DNA from: Thunnus maccoyii
Lineage: Eukaryota; Chordata; Actinopteri; Scombriformes; Scombridae
Assembly: GCF_910596095.1 (NCBI RefSeq)
Contig: NC_056550.1
Location: 7,774,501 to 7,838,500 of the forward strand
Length of the DNA stretch: 64,000 nucleotides
Direction of reading: 5' to 3'
The position numbers and the translations under genes were made by a program. Below the pieces are notes generated by a model. The model worked only from the letters and a program-made list of their open reading frames with translations. It ran no database searches and was not told the origin of the DNA. Shown one piece after another: positions 28,630-42,800 of this stretch (position 1 is its first letter; every line of letters starts with the position of its first letter).

Positions 28630-30543
28630 TCAGTCCTGATGATGCACCTTCTTCCCGGTCTGTCGGCGTCTCTGCCTCTTGCTGGTCCTCCCCGCTCTCT
28701 TTTTACTCTCTGTGACACCAGGTCCCTTGTCTGTCGGACGGCCCCGTCCTCCTCGGCCTTCCTGCTTCCCTTTCCTCTTCCGCTGGCTGGTGTAAGTGTT
28801 AAGTGACGCAGTCAGGGAGCGGATCCTGCACAGTGAAGGAGAGGGAAAAACAATGCAGCTGGACTGAGACGGGTTGGAGGATAACAGGCAGACAAACTGA
28901 AGAAACATCTGAAATCAGCTGTTATGTCACTATGTCAGACTGTGACTTGACTATAAAATGTCAAAAATAATGACAAATGTTTATCACAAGTTGCCAGACC
29001 CCAAAGTGATGTCTGTAACTTTATGAGAAGAAAAACAAGCCACTTGTATTGATGTTCATATTAAGAGACCTGCATGATGAACATCTTACTTTTTGTTGAG
29101 GATTGGATTCCCGGCTTTTCTTGGCATTGCATTTGTTTCCTCCTCCTCTTCTCCTCCATTTTCCTCATCTTTGCTCTCCCCGTTGACCTTGAAAGCAAAG
29201 AAGGAATTCATTTTTATTATCACCATTAGCAGTATTATTCTACCTTCGGCTAAATAATATATGATAATAATAATAATAAAGTATCAATGAGCGACCATGT
29301 AGATCTATAAGCTGTACCACAGACATAATTTTGCCTCATCAAGAACGCACTGGTAGCCTCTTAAGATGAATAAACTGTTCACCTGATTCGATGCAGGTTT
29401 GAGCAGGTGACCCCCTGTGAGGTCAAGATCACTGATGGTCGTCACAGTGACGGTGTGGTTTCGGTGATCATACTGTACAGACTCTTTTGTATCGGTTATC
29501 ACATCTTCCAGATCATCTTCATCCTCCTCTGAGAGATGGGGTCAAGTTAGGAAAAGAAAAACACAGTAAGCACAGATTCACAAGGGTTACAAATCAGTAA
29601 AATAACCAGCAACAGACTTTTGCCTTTGACTCACCGAGAGCTTCTTTCCTCTCCTTCAGCATCTTCATATACTCCTTATGCCTCTGAAAGAAAATAAACC
29701 AATCTCACACAGTTCCAGTTTGTCAAACCAAAAGAAATTTGAACTCTCCGATCATTTCCTTTCCACTTACCTCTTCTCGGACTCTGATCTGCTCATCCTT
29801 GATTTTCTTTCGAATTTCTGCCACTGCTGCTTTCCTCCTTTCCACTTTTCTCTTATGGAAACCAGTGAGATAATCCCTGACAGGAAAAAAGAAGGAAAGA
29901 AACCAGAGTTTGTTTACAGGTGTTGCCTTTTTAGTCAAGTCTGCAGGTTAATGTAGTATATAGGGTCTACTTAGTAAACAATAACAGCTACAACAAAAAT
30001 AACAAACAAATAAACTAGGCTTGGAACACTTTGTTGTTTAGGTTTTAGTTTTTGTACATTGAAACTTGTCACTTACAATTCAAACTGACACTTTGGTCAG
30101 TGAAGGTTTCTTTTAAGATTTATGTAATACAATTTACAAATGGAATAAATGAAGACTATTAAAAGAATACGATGCTTCAGAGTTTAATATTGATCAATAT
30201 GCAACCTACTAACGAGAGTGCAATAATTTCCTTTGGTTCAGGTGTCTTAAAAAAACAATTAGAAATTAATCTGTATTTTAAAATGTCTGCACTTGTAGAT
30301 ACAATATTTTGCCAAAACAATGAAAAAATACACTAGGTAGAAAGCTAATGCTAACCTGATACTGAAATAGGCTAGTTGATGCGAACTAATAGCTGAAGTA
30401 TATAAAACAAATATTATCAGTAGTTAAACTTACTGTCTGTCTTTGTCGTCAAACATGACGATGCATTTATTTTCTCTTTTCTTGGATCCTGGCTTGAATT
30501 TACCCTTTTGGGACACATTATTGTGCTTTTTCTTGTTTTTCAT
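28630..30543 (-). CDS. nol12: Nucleolar protein 12; six exons
   Basis: NOL12 (Nop25 family) is a small basic RNA-binding nucleolar protein involved in ribosomal RNA processing. Minus-strand exons are 30434-30543, 29771-29876, 29635-29683, 29383-29528, 29090-29187 and 28630-28825. All phases join, giving 234 aa against 213 in human. The start MKNKKKHNN at 30543 gives a lysine-rich N-terminus. Exon 2 carries the family signature [17 protein letters not shown]. Exons 3-4 carry [18 protein letters not shown] and [19 protein letters not shown]. The last exon is rich in Arg/Lys ([19 protein letters not shown]), a probable nucleolar targeting tail. An acidic run (GGEEEEE) separates the two basic parts. 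It lies head-to-tail upstream of TRIOBP, as in mammals. Confidence 0.95.
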
Positions 30544-31490
30544 GTTGTGCACGTGAGTTTATCACTACTTCCGGTTTCTCCAGTACGTTACTTCATTTGT
30601 GTCCGACTAGAAACACGCACATTAAATGCCTGAAAGGTTCCGCTCAACCCAAACGCGTAAAACCGCATATTTTGTTGTTTCTGACAACTAAATATTCAGA
30701 CTGTACGATGACTATCATCACATCTCACTGTACACCGTTTGTTTTAAGAGGTGCTGTTCTTTCTACTTACTTAAACTGCACGAGGGACATACTACACTTT
30801 TTTTTTTTTTTTAAAGTCATCTTAATCGTTAATATTAATACTGTAGCACTTTGAGTTTCACTATGAATGAAAACCGCGGTACAAATTAAATATATATATT
30901 TATTATTATTGCTCTTACATTATCTTTTGATACCATATTGTATTTGATATAAACTTGTTTGCTTGTTAGGCGATGAGAATGTTTATGATACCACCTCAAC
31001 TGCGTTAACATGGTCTGTATTTCTGACAATCATTATATGATCTGTCTTCATCCCTTTACTCTTTTACTTTATTTATGTATTATTTTCTAATCTGGTTGGT
31101 ACTTGTACTGTCCTGACTCTCTTGACACCTCTGTAATGATCAGCTGTTTTCTGCATCCAGCTCCCTCCAGTAAGTGGCAGAGACTCGTTATGTATCCTGG
31201 CATGTCACCTCTCTCTGTGAACTGCTGTCTCTTTTAGACTGAGGTGTCCAGTGTTGATCACCAGGCCACATAGAGAGTGTGTGAAAGAGGAAGACATCAA
31301 AAAAACTTCACACAGCCATCGTGAGCAGATTTACACTTGCACTCACACCCAGCCGACACCCACATTCAGATGAAACTTGAAATGTAGTGTTCATTCATTT
31401 TTCTTGGTTTCAGTGCTTATATTTGAACATCCAATAATACACACCCACAATCATACTTTTACTACTGATAGAAAATAAATGGCAACCATT
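30544..31490. other. Intergenic, NOL12 promoter side
   Basis: The first 100 bases upstream of the NOL12 start (30544-30650) should contain its promoter. The rest is AT-rich with a T run at 30790-30812. I see no gene or recognised repeat. Confidence 0.35.
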
Positions 31491-31501
31491 GTCATGTGTT
31501 G

Positions 31502-33820
31502 TTTTATTATAAAACACAAAAATTCAGACAGTAAAACACACCAAGGGGAAAAGACAAAAAAAATTGTAACATAATTATAATAATAGCAATAACTCCAGCC
31601 TGCTGTTGGCTGAGTAAGCATTGCTCTCATCTTTGCGCACTTTTACCAGTCAGGAAAGCTAAATCTAAACTGAGCATTTTCAGGACTTACAAGATCGCTA
31701 ACCGAGAGTTTGGGTTGACCTGGAAGACAAGACTTGTGGAAATTTCTAATAGAATAATTGTGTTTGCTTACATTTTAAACACGGCAAAGAAATGACAGCG
31801 TGTACCAAATAAAGAGTGATCCTACAATATCATGCTAATTGTTTAAATGCATGTTTCTTCAGTAATACATAATTTCATATTCAAAATTCATCCTCTGACA
31901 GTTCCTGACCCCAGGCTGCTTTCACCGATATAAAAACAATAATAATGACATAACTGAAAAACTGCTCACTCCCCCATCCTGCCAAAGCATTTATATTAAC
32001 GTTACATAACCATTAAATAAGATAATCTTAGCACAAAAACAGGAATGACTTGCCATATCATGTTTAAGTCAACAATTACAAATAAAAAGCGAACTGGACA
32101 AAGATTTCACAAAGATATCACTCCTCCATCATTCCAAATATGATGAAACATAATAAAATAGTTTTTTTTTTTTTTACATAACATCAAGGCCATTTTGCTT
32201 GAGAGATTTACATCATATATGGACAACACTTCAAAGAAATACCATTCCTCACTTCCATCACTGTGTTCAGAGCAATTTCACTTATATACACCTAAAAGTG
32301 ACACCGCACCCAAAATCTTGTGGAGTATCAGACACCCATCACCTTCAGGCTCAAAAGGTGGCTTAAATGGATGGACAAGAGAGAGGTTGATTACTCTGCC
32401 TGAACTTTTATGGACGACTTGACGACTTTTTCCTACTTTTTTAAAAACTTGTCACTGAATTCAAACTGACCACATTCGCTGTTCTTCAGCAGTTACTTTT
32501 TAAAACTACCTTGCCGGACTATAAGCAAGTGAGTGTTTAAAAATCTTTTTGGTGAAGTGTCACTTTGAGGACGAGGCAGCTGAAATTGCTCTCCTGAATA
32601 GAGCATCAGACCGACAGATCCAGACTGACAGGGAACCATCACCAGCCAACTTTGACGTGTTACAGTGCTTTCTTTGATGTGTGTCTCCTCTCTAGCAGTA
32701 GGTAAGGACTTGCTGTTTAATCTACTTAAGACATCTGTTTATCTGGCTATATACAATCTATATACAATCACATTGTGAGTTTGTATCCAATTCATTTAAC
32801 ATGTAATATGTATATGTGTCTGTGTGTCAGTGTGTGTGAGTGTGTGTGGGTAGGAGTTTTGTAAAACTCGGCCCATGACTGACTGCTTTCTTCTAATATA
32901 GATATTACCCCTAATCAATCATTTTTCCCTGTTTTTTTGTCTAAAAGGAGCATGTCAGCAGTAGCTGTCTCCAACAGCAAGTCAAATTCCAACATGTGCT
33001 CCTGCATTCTAAAGTCTAAACAAATTATATCAGAATGATGCTGCACTTCAAATGGTCACTTAATTCAAATTCAGGATGACTGACGTGGTGCTTAAGTATC
33101 CTATTTTGCTCCACTGAACAATGCTGGCATTGTACAGTGTATGAGGTAGATAAGAAGAGACACTACTCAGCACTGAACGGTTAAAAGCGAGCCAGTCTAT
33201 CTGTCTGCATCCCACACCACAGCCGTGCTGAACAGAGCATGGCTGTCTAATCTTGAATACTCTGAAGCCCTTAATTGAAGCTTGCAAGTTCAATGAGACA
33301 TTGCTGTAGCTCTCACTTTGCCGTGTGCCAATAATGATTGTACAGCTTGGTATCCTACAGCTAATCAATGCACTTCTGCATTGTGTTAATTTAAACAGCT
33401 ATTAGATAATGGTCCCTTTTCCCTTGGGGGCCTATTTAACCTGATTTTCTTTGTTGTGTAGTATTGTTAAATATGAGGCAGTAAGCCAGCATGGTACCAT
33501 TAATGACCAGAAGGTGGTGTGATTGTGCTGCAACAATGCCGCTAAGCATCAAGAGGAGCAAATGTGTTGAGAGTTTGGGCCGCAGTGTAGATACAGGGCT
33601 GACATTTAGATGTAGCTGTGACAGTAAAAATCAGCTTTCTATGTGTGACGAATGTGCGGCAGTGAGAAGAAAAGTCCCTATATTCATGGCCCTTCATCAG
33701 TATGTAAATGGTTGACAATTATAGAATTACATGTTGTAGGTGAACGATCACACAATTCACTGTTTAAGTGCATTGTCAGTAGCCCTAATCTGTGTGTGTT
33801 TGTTTTAGCAGTGTGTGTGT
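31502..33820 (-). other. srebf2: Probable SREBF2 3' UTR
   Basis: This is non-coding sequence immediately after the SREBF2 stop codon. The first canonical signal consistent with the end of the transcript is TTTATT at 31503-31508 on the + strand (AATAAA on the minus strand), which would give a 3' UTR of about 2.3 kb. It includes a GT-rich stretch (about 32815-32850) and an AT-rich distal part. The end is inferred, and earlier sites may be used. Confidence 0.4.
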
Positions 33821-36800
33821 TCAGGAGGCGGCGATGGTCGTCCCCCCGCTGAGGCGCAGCAGGATCTGTTGACAGTCCTGGAGGGATCGACGGTCTCCCA
33901 CACGCTCAAGGGTGCGCTTGGCCTCGGCCAGCAGGCGGGCACGGTGCCCAGGTGGGGTTAGCAGGGGCATGGGCAGGTGGCGGCAGGCCAACAGGATGGC
34001 ATGAGCCCTCTCCCTCTCGCCCAGGATGCACTCACCTTCTAACAACAGCAAGGGGGAGGAGGAAGAGAAGAGATTGCAGATTAATGTCCATTGCCTTCTG
34101 TTATTTGTGTGTTTACAAGCTGTGTGAATACAGGGTCAAGAACGATATTGAGTAGCTGATCCTGAGCCAGCAGTTAAGGTGAACTTTCACTACTCCAATT
34201 CAGTAAGGATGACAATACTGTGGTTTGTACATTAATCAGTGTGGAATCTTCCTTACCGGCTGTGTAGGAGTTGTGTGTCCTGCGTCGGAGGTTGTGCTCC
34301 AGCAGCTGGTGTGTCCTGGTGGGACTGGCTCCAGCCATCAGCCTCACTGTGGTCTCATGGAGAAACACCTACAGGAGAAAAAAATAAATAAAAACACACA
34401 CATCAGAGCCACAGTGATTGTCATCATGAAGTATAATCATATTTACAGGTCAGCATAAATTCCTCACATCATTTCACCTCATATTAGTCTTAAACAAGGC
34501 ACAACAGAACCTGATAAAATCATGCAGCTCATGTGGTTGCTGCACATGTCAAAATGTAACAAATTCTCATCGACCACAGTTAAAGCAGTACTTGTTAGAC
34601 CTATGGCTATATTAAACACCCGCCAATAAATCCTACAGGTGTGATTAATGATAATGTCTAACTGTGGTGAGATTTCTGCAGCTGGTGAGAGTCTGAGAAC
34701 TTGATTTTCAATGCTGATACACTAAATATGGTATAATCCTGAACAAGATGAACAGTTCCCAGATGAAGTTTGGGCTTATTAACGGTGCAGTGCAAAGCAT
34801 TTGTGAACACAACCAAAACATTTAATACTACAATATGCAGGCGACATATTGAGTGTATTATTACTTTTAGTATGTAGTGTAGCTTTACAAAAGTGGATAC
34901 TTGCCTGGTTTTCAGTGTTAAAAATACACTATTTAGTTCTTTTTGTCTAAAAGCTAGACAATGACTAATATCTAATGACTAATTGATTTTGAATCATCAC
35001 TTTGGCCTTTGGCATTTGTCCATATGTTTAAGATTAAGATTAAAGGTTAAATGGTTTATTAATTGACTACAACACATACACTATTACTATTACATACTCT
35101 ACTGATTAATCTTGTCAAGTTGCCAGTCACAGGAAATACAGTACGGTCAAGGTCAGGATGATGAGTCACTGGCAGTTATCTACAGTGTCCTGGTTCTTGG
35201 GTTGTGCTGATCTGTACATATAGTGTCTGGTGCCAACAGAATGTAGGATAAAATGAAACATTATGCCAATTTGTCAGTGTATTGCTACAGAAAAGGATGT
35301 TCCACCTATGCTGCTCTTTAAAATCTTTCTGACACTTCAGGAAAACACTGAGAACGTAGATTTCAATGTTATCTCGTCCTAGACCAGCTTCTTGCAGTTG
35401 TTGACACTTTATACAATATTTAAAACATACTGTGCAAAGTTCTCAACTCCGGTGACTGTAACCTTTTGCAGGTTCCTTAACTCCTATGACTAGATCTTGT
35501 CATGGATGTACCTTGTGTTGCGCCTGTCTGTAGCACTGTGTGAGCTTTCTGAGCGCACTGAGGTCCCTCTGGAAACCAGCCAACTGAGATCCCGGGGCCG
35601 GGCCAGGTTCTCCATTACTGCTGCCTCCCCGCTGCCATAAACTGGTCCTCAAGGTCAGCAGAAGGTCACAGACCAGGAGCTCCACCCCCTTGGAAGAGAA
35701 AGAAATATTAATTACTTTAAAAAGGAAAAAAATATTTAATTTTTTTTTTCTATGGTTGATTTATATGTTTAAGAGATGCATTTGAGATCTAAACTATGAC
35801 TTATATCTTCCATCACAACAAGTGCACCTTGTCCGACATGCTTTCCAAAAACCTAAAAGCTAAAACTACCAAGACTACATGATATTCATTGCTGTCTAAT
35901 GTGATGTGGTGGGGTGTGTAGCGGGTGCGTGCAGATTGGGGAGGCCTCTGTACTGCACTGCAGACACATTGCACTCGGCTTCAGGATCATGCAATGCAAC
36001 TACAATGCACCACAGCCACCTCCTGCCACCCACACTGCGCACACACACACAGCCCCGTGTCAGCCCGCCCAGACCCCGAATGAGTATGCTTTGTTTGTGT
36101 GTGTATGTGTGTATGAAACAAACAGTATAAGGCAAGATTTTTATGCATGTGCAACACACCCAAACAGGATTAAGTAACAAATACTCTAACCACGAACCCA
36201 GAGCAGCTCATAAGGAGATAGTAGAGCCAGTGTTTGGATTGCTGTAGAGGGATTCTTTGTTCTCTACCTTGTTCAGCCAGTTCCCAGACTGAGCGAGCGG
36301 CACCGAGATGCTGGAGCGCAGGTAGCTGCTGGCTCTGTCGCAGTGGGACAGGCAGGCTACAGCCCCTTCTCCCTTCAGAGGCGACAGACTCATCTGAACT
36401 GCCTTACAAAGCAGCAGCACAGCCTTGGGCAGAGAGTGGCTGAAACAGAGAGAAAGGACAGTTAATATGGGTTTTTAAACAGGGATTTGTGTGTAATCAT
36501 CTTTACTCATCCTTCAGTTTAATTTGTCTTAAAGGTTTGGAATCTAAAGAGGTTAAAGGTAGTTTACAGGTTAAAAATAGAACAGATTATCTTTAACTCG
36601 CCTCATTTGACGGATTTTTATCTCCACTATGTTTATGTTGTAGTGTGAGAGCTTGTGTTTTGCCACATTTAGACAAACAGTGCTGTAACACGTTTTACTT
36701 CGCTTACTCAAGAGTGTGGAAAGCCCTCGGCATTCGCTCTGCTTCTGCCAACAGTGACTTCACTGCGACATCATCGCCCTGCAGCCAATGCACAGCAGCC

Positions 36801-39800
36801 TTTAGGACCAAAGCCCACCAACGACTCACTGGATCTCCCACTGACAGGCAGAAAGTAGTAAAGTGAGAAAAGAAATTAAAAAACAACAATAAAAGACAAA
36901 GTAGCTCCAGCCTAAGAGCCTGGGGGCAGTTTTTGGATTTGGCATCTTATTATGGGATGGTTAAAACCCCTGCTTCTTTGTCTCTATTCTGTATCTCTTG
37001 CAGCTTTCCTGCTGTATCAGTAGTTGTATGTGTGCAGCACAGCTCAGTGTGAGAACAAACATTGATTAATTAACACTGCCTGGGCAGATCATCAATCTCT
37101 TCATATCCATTGCAAGTCATTTATTACCACAAATCAATGACTTGAAGTGTTATCTGTGATAATCCAATAAAAAATTAATCCCAAAGCTAAATTGACTGTC
37201 AGCGTACTGCTGGAGCAAAGAAAATCCATTCACACTGACAGCAGTAACTCAGAAAGCTATCTGGTTAATCTTCAGTGAAGAAATTCCAGTTTAAATCTCT
37301 TCCCTGCATTAACATCAGATATGATTCATGCTGTCATGTGATCAGGCAGGGTTGTTTCTCTTCATGCCATTCATACCTGGAGTAGTGGTGTGATTGAGAG
37401 GAGTTGAAAAAGGAGGAGGAGGTAAAGGAGAGTCCTCTGTACAGCTGTTCAACAACTGGAGAAACTCCAGAGCACTGGAAAACTCCCTGAAAGATAGAAA
37501 GAGGGAAGAAGTTTATAGATCCAGATTAAATCATTAATTCACACCAATAAGCCAGAGCTCCCTGGTACTTCAGCACTGCTATGACTCCTGCCTTACCCAG
37601 AGTCGGTCTTGCGTTTGTCTGCTTCAGAGTCGTTCTGAGGCTGGATGAGGGTGTGGACGGCTCTCTCCAACAGCTTCCTGCAGAAACAGCGGTGCAGCTG
37701 GGCAATAGGGTCAGCTGGAGGAAGAACAAGAGGAAAACAGAGAGGAATAATTAAATGTCACGATTATAGGTTGTCATTTTCAGCGGTTGCTAAGCTCTTA
37801 CGTAATATGAGTCAGCCTGAGGGCAGACTCGAGGTAAAAGTAGACGGATATGTGAATACATGGAACACAAAGACAGACTTTTCGTTGAGACAGTGATGGA
37901 CAATGACAGATCACGCTCAGCCCTGAAGTGTTTTCATTTAGTTTTGTCTGTGTCTATTTGTTAAAATAAATGAACTGAAACCAAGCTAGTCGAGCTCGCT
38001 GGGTTAAGTAAGGCCTGCATTAAAATGTAGAGCCTGTGTATTTCCAAGTGTGCTAAAACTGAAAAACTAGACATACCAAAAAAAAAGAATTATGATATGA
38101 GATTATCTGACAAGAAACCACCTAAAACCTTTTAGACTGGTGAGTTAAAAGTAGAAAAAAAGGAGGAAAGAAAGAACATTTAAACTCCAGATGCCACTTC
38201 CTCTATTCATGACATACCTGGATCTCTCTGAGAAGTGTACACTCCGTCGCTGCTCTCTGACTTCACCGACCAATCGCAGCTCAGGAAGAACTGCCTGCCC
38301 AGTGGGGTGAAAAGCCAGCGCAGGCAGTCAGGGATCGGCTTGGTCTCAGATTGGTTGGCAACACGCTCTGCACAACTCAACAGGTAACCCTGGGAGACGG
38401 ACAAGGAGGAAAAGACGCAGATGAGGAGAGATGACTCATCAAAAGTAAATCACATATCGTTAAAATAAAGTCATTATCTCGTCTGTCTGTTTGTGGTTAT
38501 GAGATAAACTGGATCAATATTGAAACATAGGGTGAGGACGTACAGGCAGACAGGAGAGGTGGTGGCCCAGCACAGTGCGCAGGGCTATTGCTGCAGTGAC
38601 ATAGATCTGGGCGAGCTGAGCGGACGCCATCTTGCCTTGGGCGCTCTCGCTGAGGTTGACAGCGCTCAGAGAGAGAGACAAAGCCCACAGGCTGCTACGC
38701 TGAGGCAGCTTTCCTAAAAGGACAGACAAAGAACACAAACTGTATCACTTATGTAATCCTCATGACGTGTCAAAGTGAAACAAAGGTATAAGACTGATTT
38801 GTTGTCATAATAAAACATGGATGTGACTTTGGAGGTAACATATTCAACCAAACCAAGCAGCCTGTGTACAGCATGAGTCCACTTTTTCCTCAACACTCAC
38901 CTGTGAGTTGCAGTTGACTCAGCCGGTAGTAAACCAGCGCTGCGTCCTTCGCACTAGTCCTAGCCTCCTCCCCCTCGTGTTTTCCTCTGACCTGATGAAC
39001 CAGCCAGCCCAGAGGAGTTGGACGATGCAAGCAGTAGCGAATCAGATTCCAGGACAGCGAGCAGACCAGATCCAGACTGGTTGAGGGAAGAGCTCTAGTC
39101 AAAATGGACAGGCAGGTCTCTAAACTTGCCATTGCTGCTGTGTAATCTCCCTGCAGGAGAAAGGAAACAGGAGAAATTGCAAGCTGTTCAGTATTCAGTA
39201 AAGACTGACAGGAAAGATGACGGTGTATGTGATGAAGGTCATCACTTAGATCTGAACTCGATTTGAAAAATCGCTAAAAATAAACCAATGCAGGGAACAG
39301 GCAGGCGAAACTGAGACATCAATATGGTGAGAATCAAAGCAAACTGGGTGAAGGGCTTTTCAGTAGGTGAGAAAACATCCGCTCTAATTTTTCCCTATAT
39401 TTGGAAATGCTACCTCACTTACAAGTTCCCTTCACACAAGAAAATACATATAAATACCTAATTTGTTCTTCTTCTTAGATACTTTTTAGTCTTTAGAAAA
39501 GCCATTCGAAGTGAACTTCTGTGACAGACAACCTCTCAAACCCTTGTTGTTTAAGACTAGCTCACTCCTTCTCATCCCTGGGCTGATCTGTACTCACCCT
39601 GTTGAGATGCAGGTCTGCTTGTTTGCGGTGCCTCCAGAAGGAAACAGATTTTGGGGAGTGAAGGGGTGTGACAGGCTCCCACAGGTAGAGCACCCTTACG
39701 CAACCCCACACTGCTCCCAACCCGCTCAGCACCCACACCATCACCCATGGCAACAGGCACCGCATCCAGGATGCTGGAGGATGAAACAAAGTTAAACATG

Positions 39801-42800
39801 AGGTGTGGTCACAATGCATTTTACAATGTTTCACAACCAGTGATCCTTCTGTGTCAAAAATTCAATCAGGACAAACTCTTGATTGCTTACCAAAGTCCTG
39901 TGTGTGACTTGGGAACCAGACAAGCGTTCTAGATGGCCCATGGCCCGGTGATAGACTCGGGCTCCCTGAGGCCTCAGAGCCCAGCAGAGATGGCAGTGGG
40001 TTTAGGGACAGGCAGAAGAAGGTCAGGGCGCAGAGAAGCAGACGAGAACGATCCATCACTCCAACCGAGGAGGGTGAATTTGGCTCACTCTTCACCTGAG
40101 AGCGTGTAAGAGAGATAGACAACAGGTATACAAAGATGAATAATTACGCTCACTATGTCGATAGAGTAATTCACATTTAAAACTTGCAAATTCTAATTTT
40201 AATTTGAGAGACAAAGAGAGAGATAAACATCTAGTGGAATAATGAGAGAAAATGCAGATGTGCTGGTTTGATAGAGTACTACTATTAACAAACTAGTAAA
40301 TCTGCATCTTTTTAAACCTTCTTCCCTTGTAACATTACAAATAAATAAGCTCAGAATTTTCTAAATTTAGATGTAGATCATTTTTTATCTAACAAGGAAC
40401 GAGCAGCATCTACCCTTGGTGGCAAAATGTTTATCAGCAGCTTCACAATGAAAGCCTTCTAGTGTTTACTGGTGTGCAGCTTTTACTGTGAAGCAAGAGG
40501 ATTACGAGTAAGAAGCAGTAAGGCTCCTATCAATTAAATTACTACTTCTAATGTAACAATAGGAACTTAGGTGTCAAAGAAAACTCCAAGCAACGGCTCT
40601 TACGACAATGTACAAGAAACACATTGAAGCTAAGAAATAATTAGCTTTTTAAAACTGCCACTTTCCTTCCTGCCGAGCCAGCGCACAACATGCATCCTGT
40701 CTTTGTGTGTTACCTGATCGTGATCCATTAAGGGGCTGCCTGGCTCAGAGTCCACACAGTAAGGAGAGAACTGAGGGGAACCAGAACCAGAGTCAGAGGC
40801 TGGAGGTGACATCATCACTATTTCTTGTTTGAGCTCCACATCATCAGACAGTGTTACTGGCTCTGGGATGGAGAGAGAGATTCATTAACATCTCAGTTTG
40901 CTACAAATAATGCTCTGCATGTAGCTCTCAGTAATGTAATACACGTACTATTCTTCTGGTTTGCCATCTTAAGGGCCAAGTTCTCCTGTCGTAGTTTGTG
41001 GTTGACCTGTTGCAAGTACTTGATGTAGTCAATGGCCTTCCTCAGCACTCCTGATTTATGCATCTGGGGGGAAACACAAGATGATGATCATGTGAGGTCA
41101 CTAGTGACTAGACATTAAACTAGTCTTGACACGTTAATAGTTAACCATTACCAAAAAAACCAAACAAACCCCGGTTTTACATTCTCCCAATGTTAAAAAA
41201 TAAAAAAATAAAAAAATAATCACTGACCTTCGCATCATTGCCCATGACCAGGTCTCTGAGCTCAATGATCTTGTCGTTGATGGAGGACCGATACCTCTTC
41301 TCAATGATGTTGTGGGTCGTCCTCCTTTCACCCTCCTTCACCACCCCTCCTTGGCCTATTCCTCCTCCCATCATCTGGCCCTGGTCGATGCTTGATCTGG
41401 CTCCGTTTGTGCTGTGGGAGGAGCCTGGCTGTAGCTGCTTGATTGGCAGCTTGTCCCCTCCACCCATCACAACAGGGACGGTGGTCAGGATGTTGCTGCT
41501 CATCAGTGTCTGGGGACAGGAACCAGTAGCAATACATTAGATTGCAGAGGGACTGCAGAGGTTGCCATGGTTTGAACCAAAATATAACCATTATTAACAC
41601 CCAAAAATCTTTTGATGAATATTGATGGCTGTTTACCGGGACTTGCAGAGCTGTGTTCTGGATGGGCGTGGTCAAGGTGGTGATCCCTGTAGGGCTCTGC
41701 ATGGTAGACAGCACCTGTGTGCCATCTGGTTTGAGAGTCGTCAGCACCAGCGAATCTGTCTTCAGAATCTGAGGCTGCTGGACCAGAAGCTGATTGAAAG
41801 ACACCCAAAGTAAACCTGAGGCTTTAATATTTGCTTACAAGCTGTTTGAAACATCAGTTTGTTAAAATATTAGTCTTTATTACTAGATATCGCCTTACCA
41901 TGAGACCAACTCTCATTTTGTTTTTTTTTTGGTTTTCTGACCACAGCAAAAACTGAAATTGTTGATCTAACCTTACTAACAAAATGTGGTTACTCACAGG
42001 TACTTGTTGCACCTGCTGTTGCACAGTGTGGACTGTGGTGGGCGCTGTGGAGAGAGTCTGGATGGTCTGACCAGCTGGGGTCAGAACACGCTGGTGCTGT
42101 ATGGTCAGTGGTTGGAGCTGTGGTGATGTCATGATGCTCTGCATCTGTGGTTGGAGGACTGGGAATGGGAGACAAAATGACAGATGATTCACCAGTCAAA
42201 TATAAAATACAATTATGAGTCAACATACTGGAGAAACTGAAACTTTTGACCTGATGCTGGTGCTCAATGAAAAGTCGGGGAAATCACCAAAATTATTAAA
42301 AGTTATTCTAAAAGGGGCGTGAATGGTCTACCAAATTTTATGGCAATCCATTCCATAGCTGTTGAGATATTTCAGTCTGAACCAAAGTCCAACTGATTGA
42401 CAGACTAACATTGCCATCTGTAGAGCCATGCCGCTATTGCTATTGTTGCAACAAAACACCCTCCTAATCTTCTCTTTTGTCACCTTGGAAACCAGGAGCA
42501 GGGCTCTGATGGCAGATGACAGGGTTTTGGATGAAACGTGACTGTCCACCGTTGGATGCAATCATCACAGTCTGGGCTGCCTGGGTCTGGATGGGCATGG
42601 GTGTCTGGCTGTGGGTTTGAACCAGGGTGTGGACTGGGAAGCTCTGGGTCTGCATGGTGATCCCCTGGGTGTGCATCTGCATTTAAGTGAAAAAAAAAGA
42701 GTTTCATCTCAACATGCATTTTTCCTTCTGAGATAATTCAAGTTTGATGTAACATAAGACAGCTTTTCCGTCTGCTTTTGATGTACTGTTACAGAAAAAA

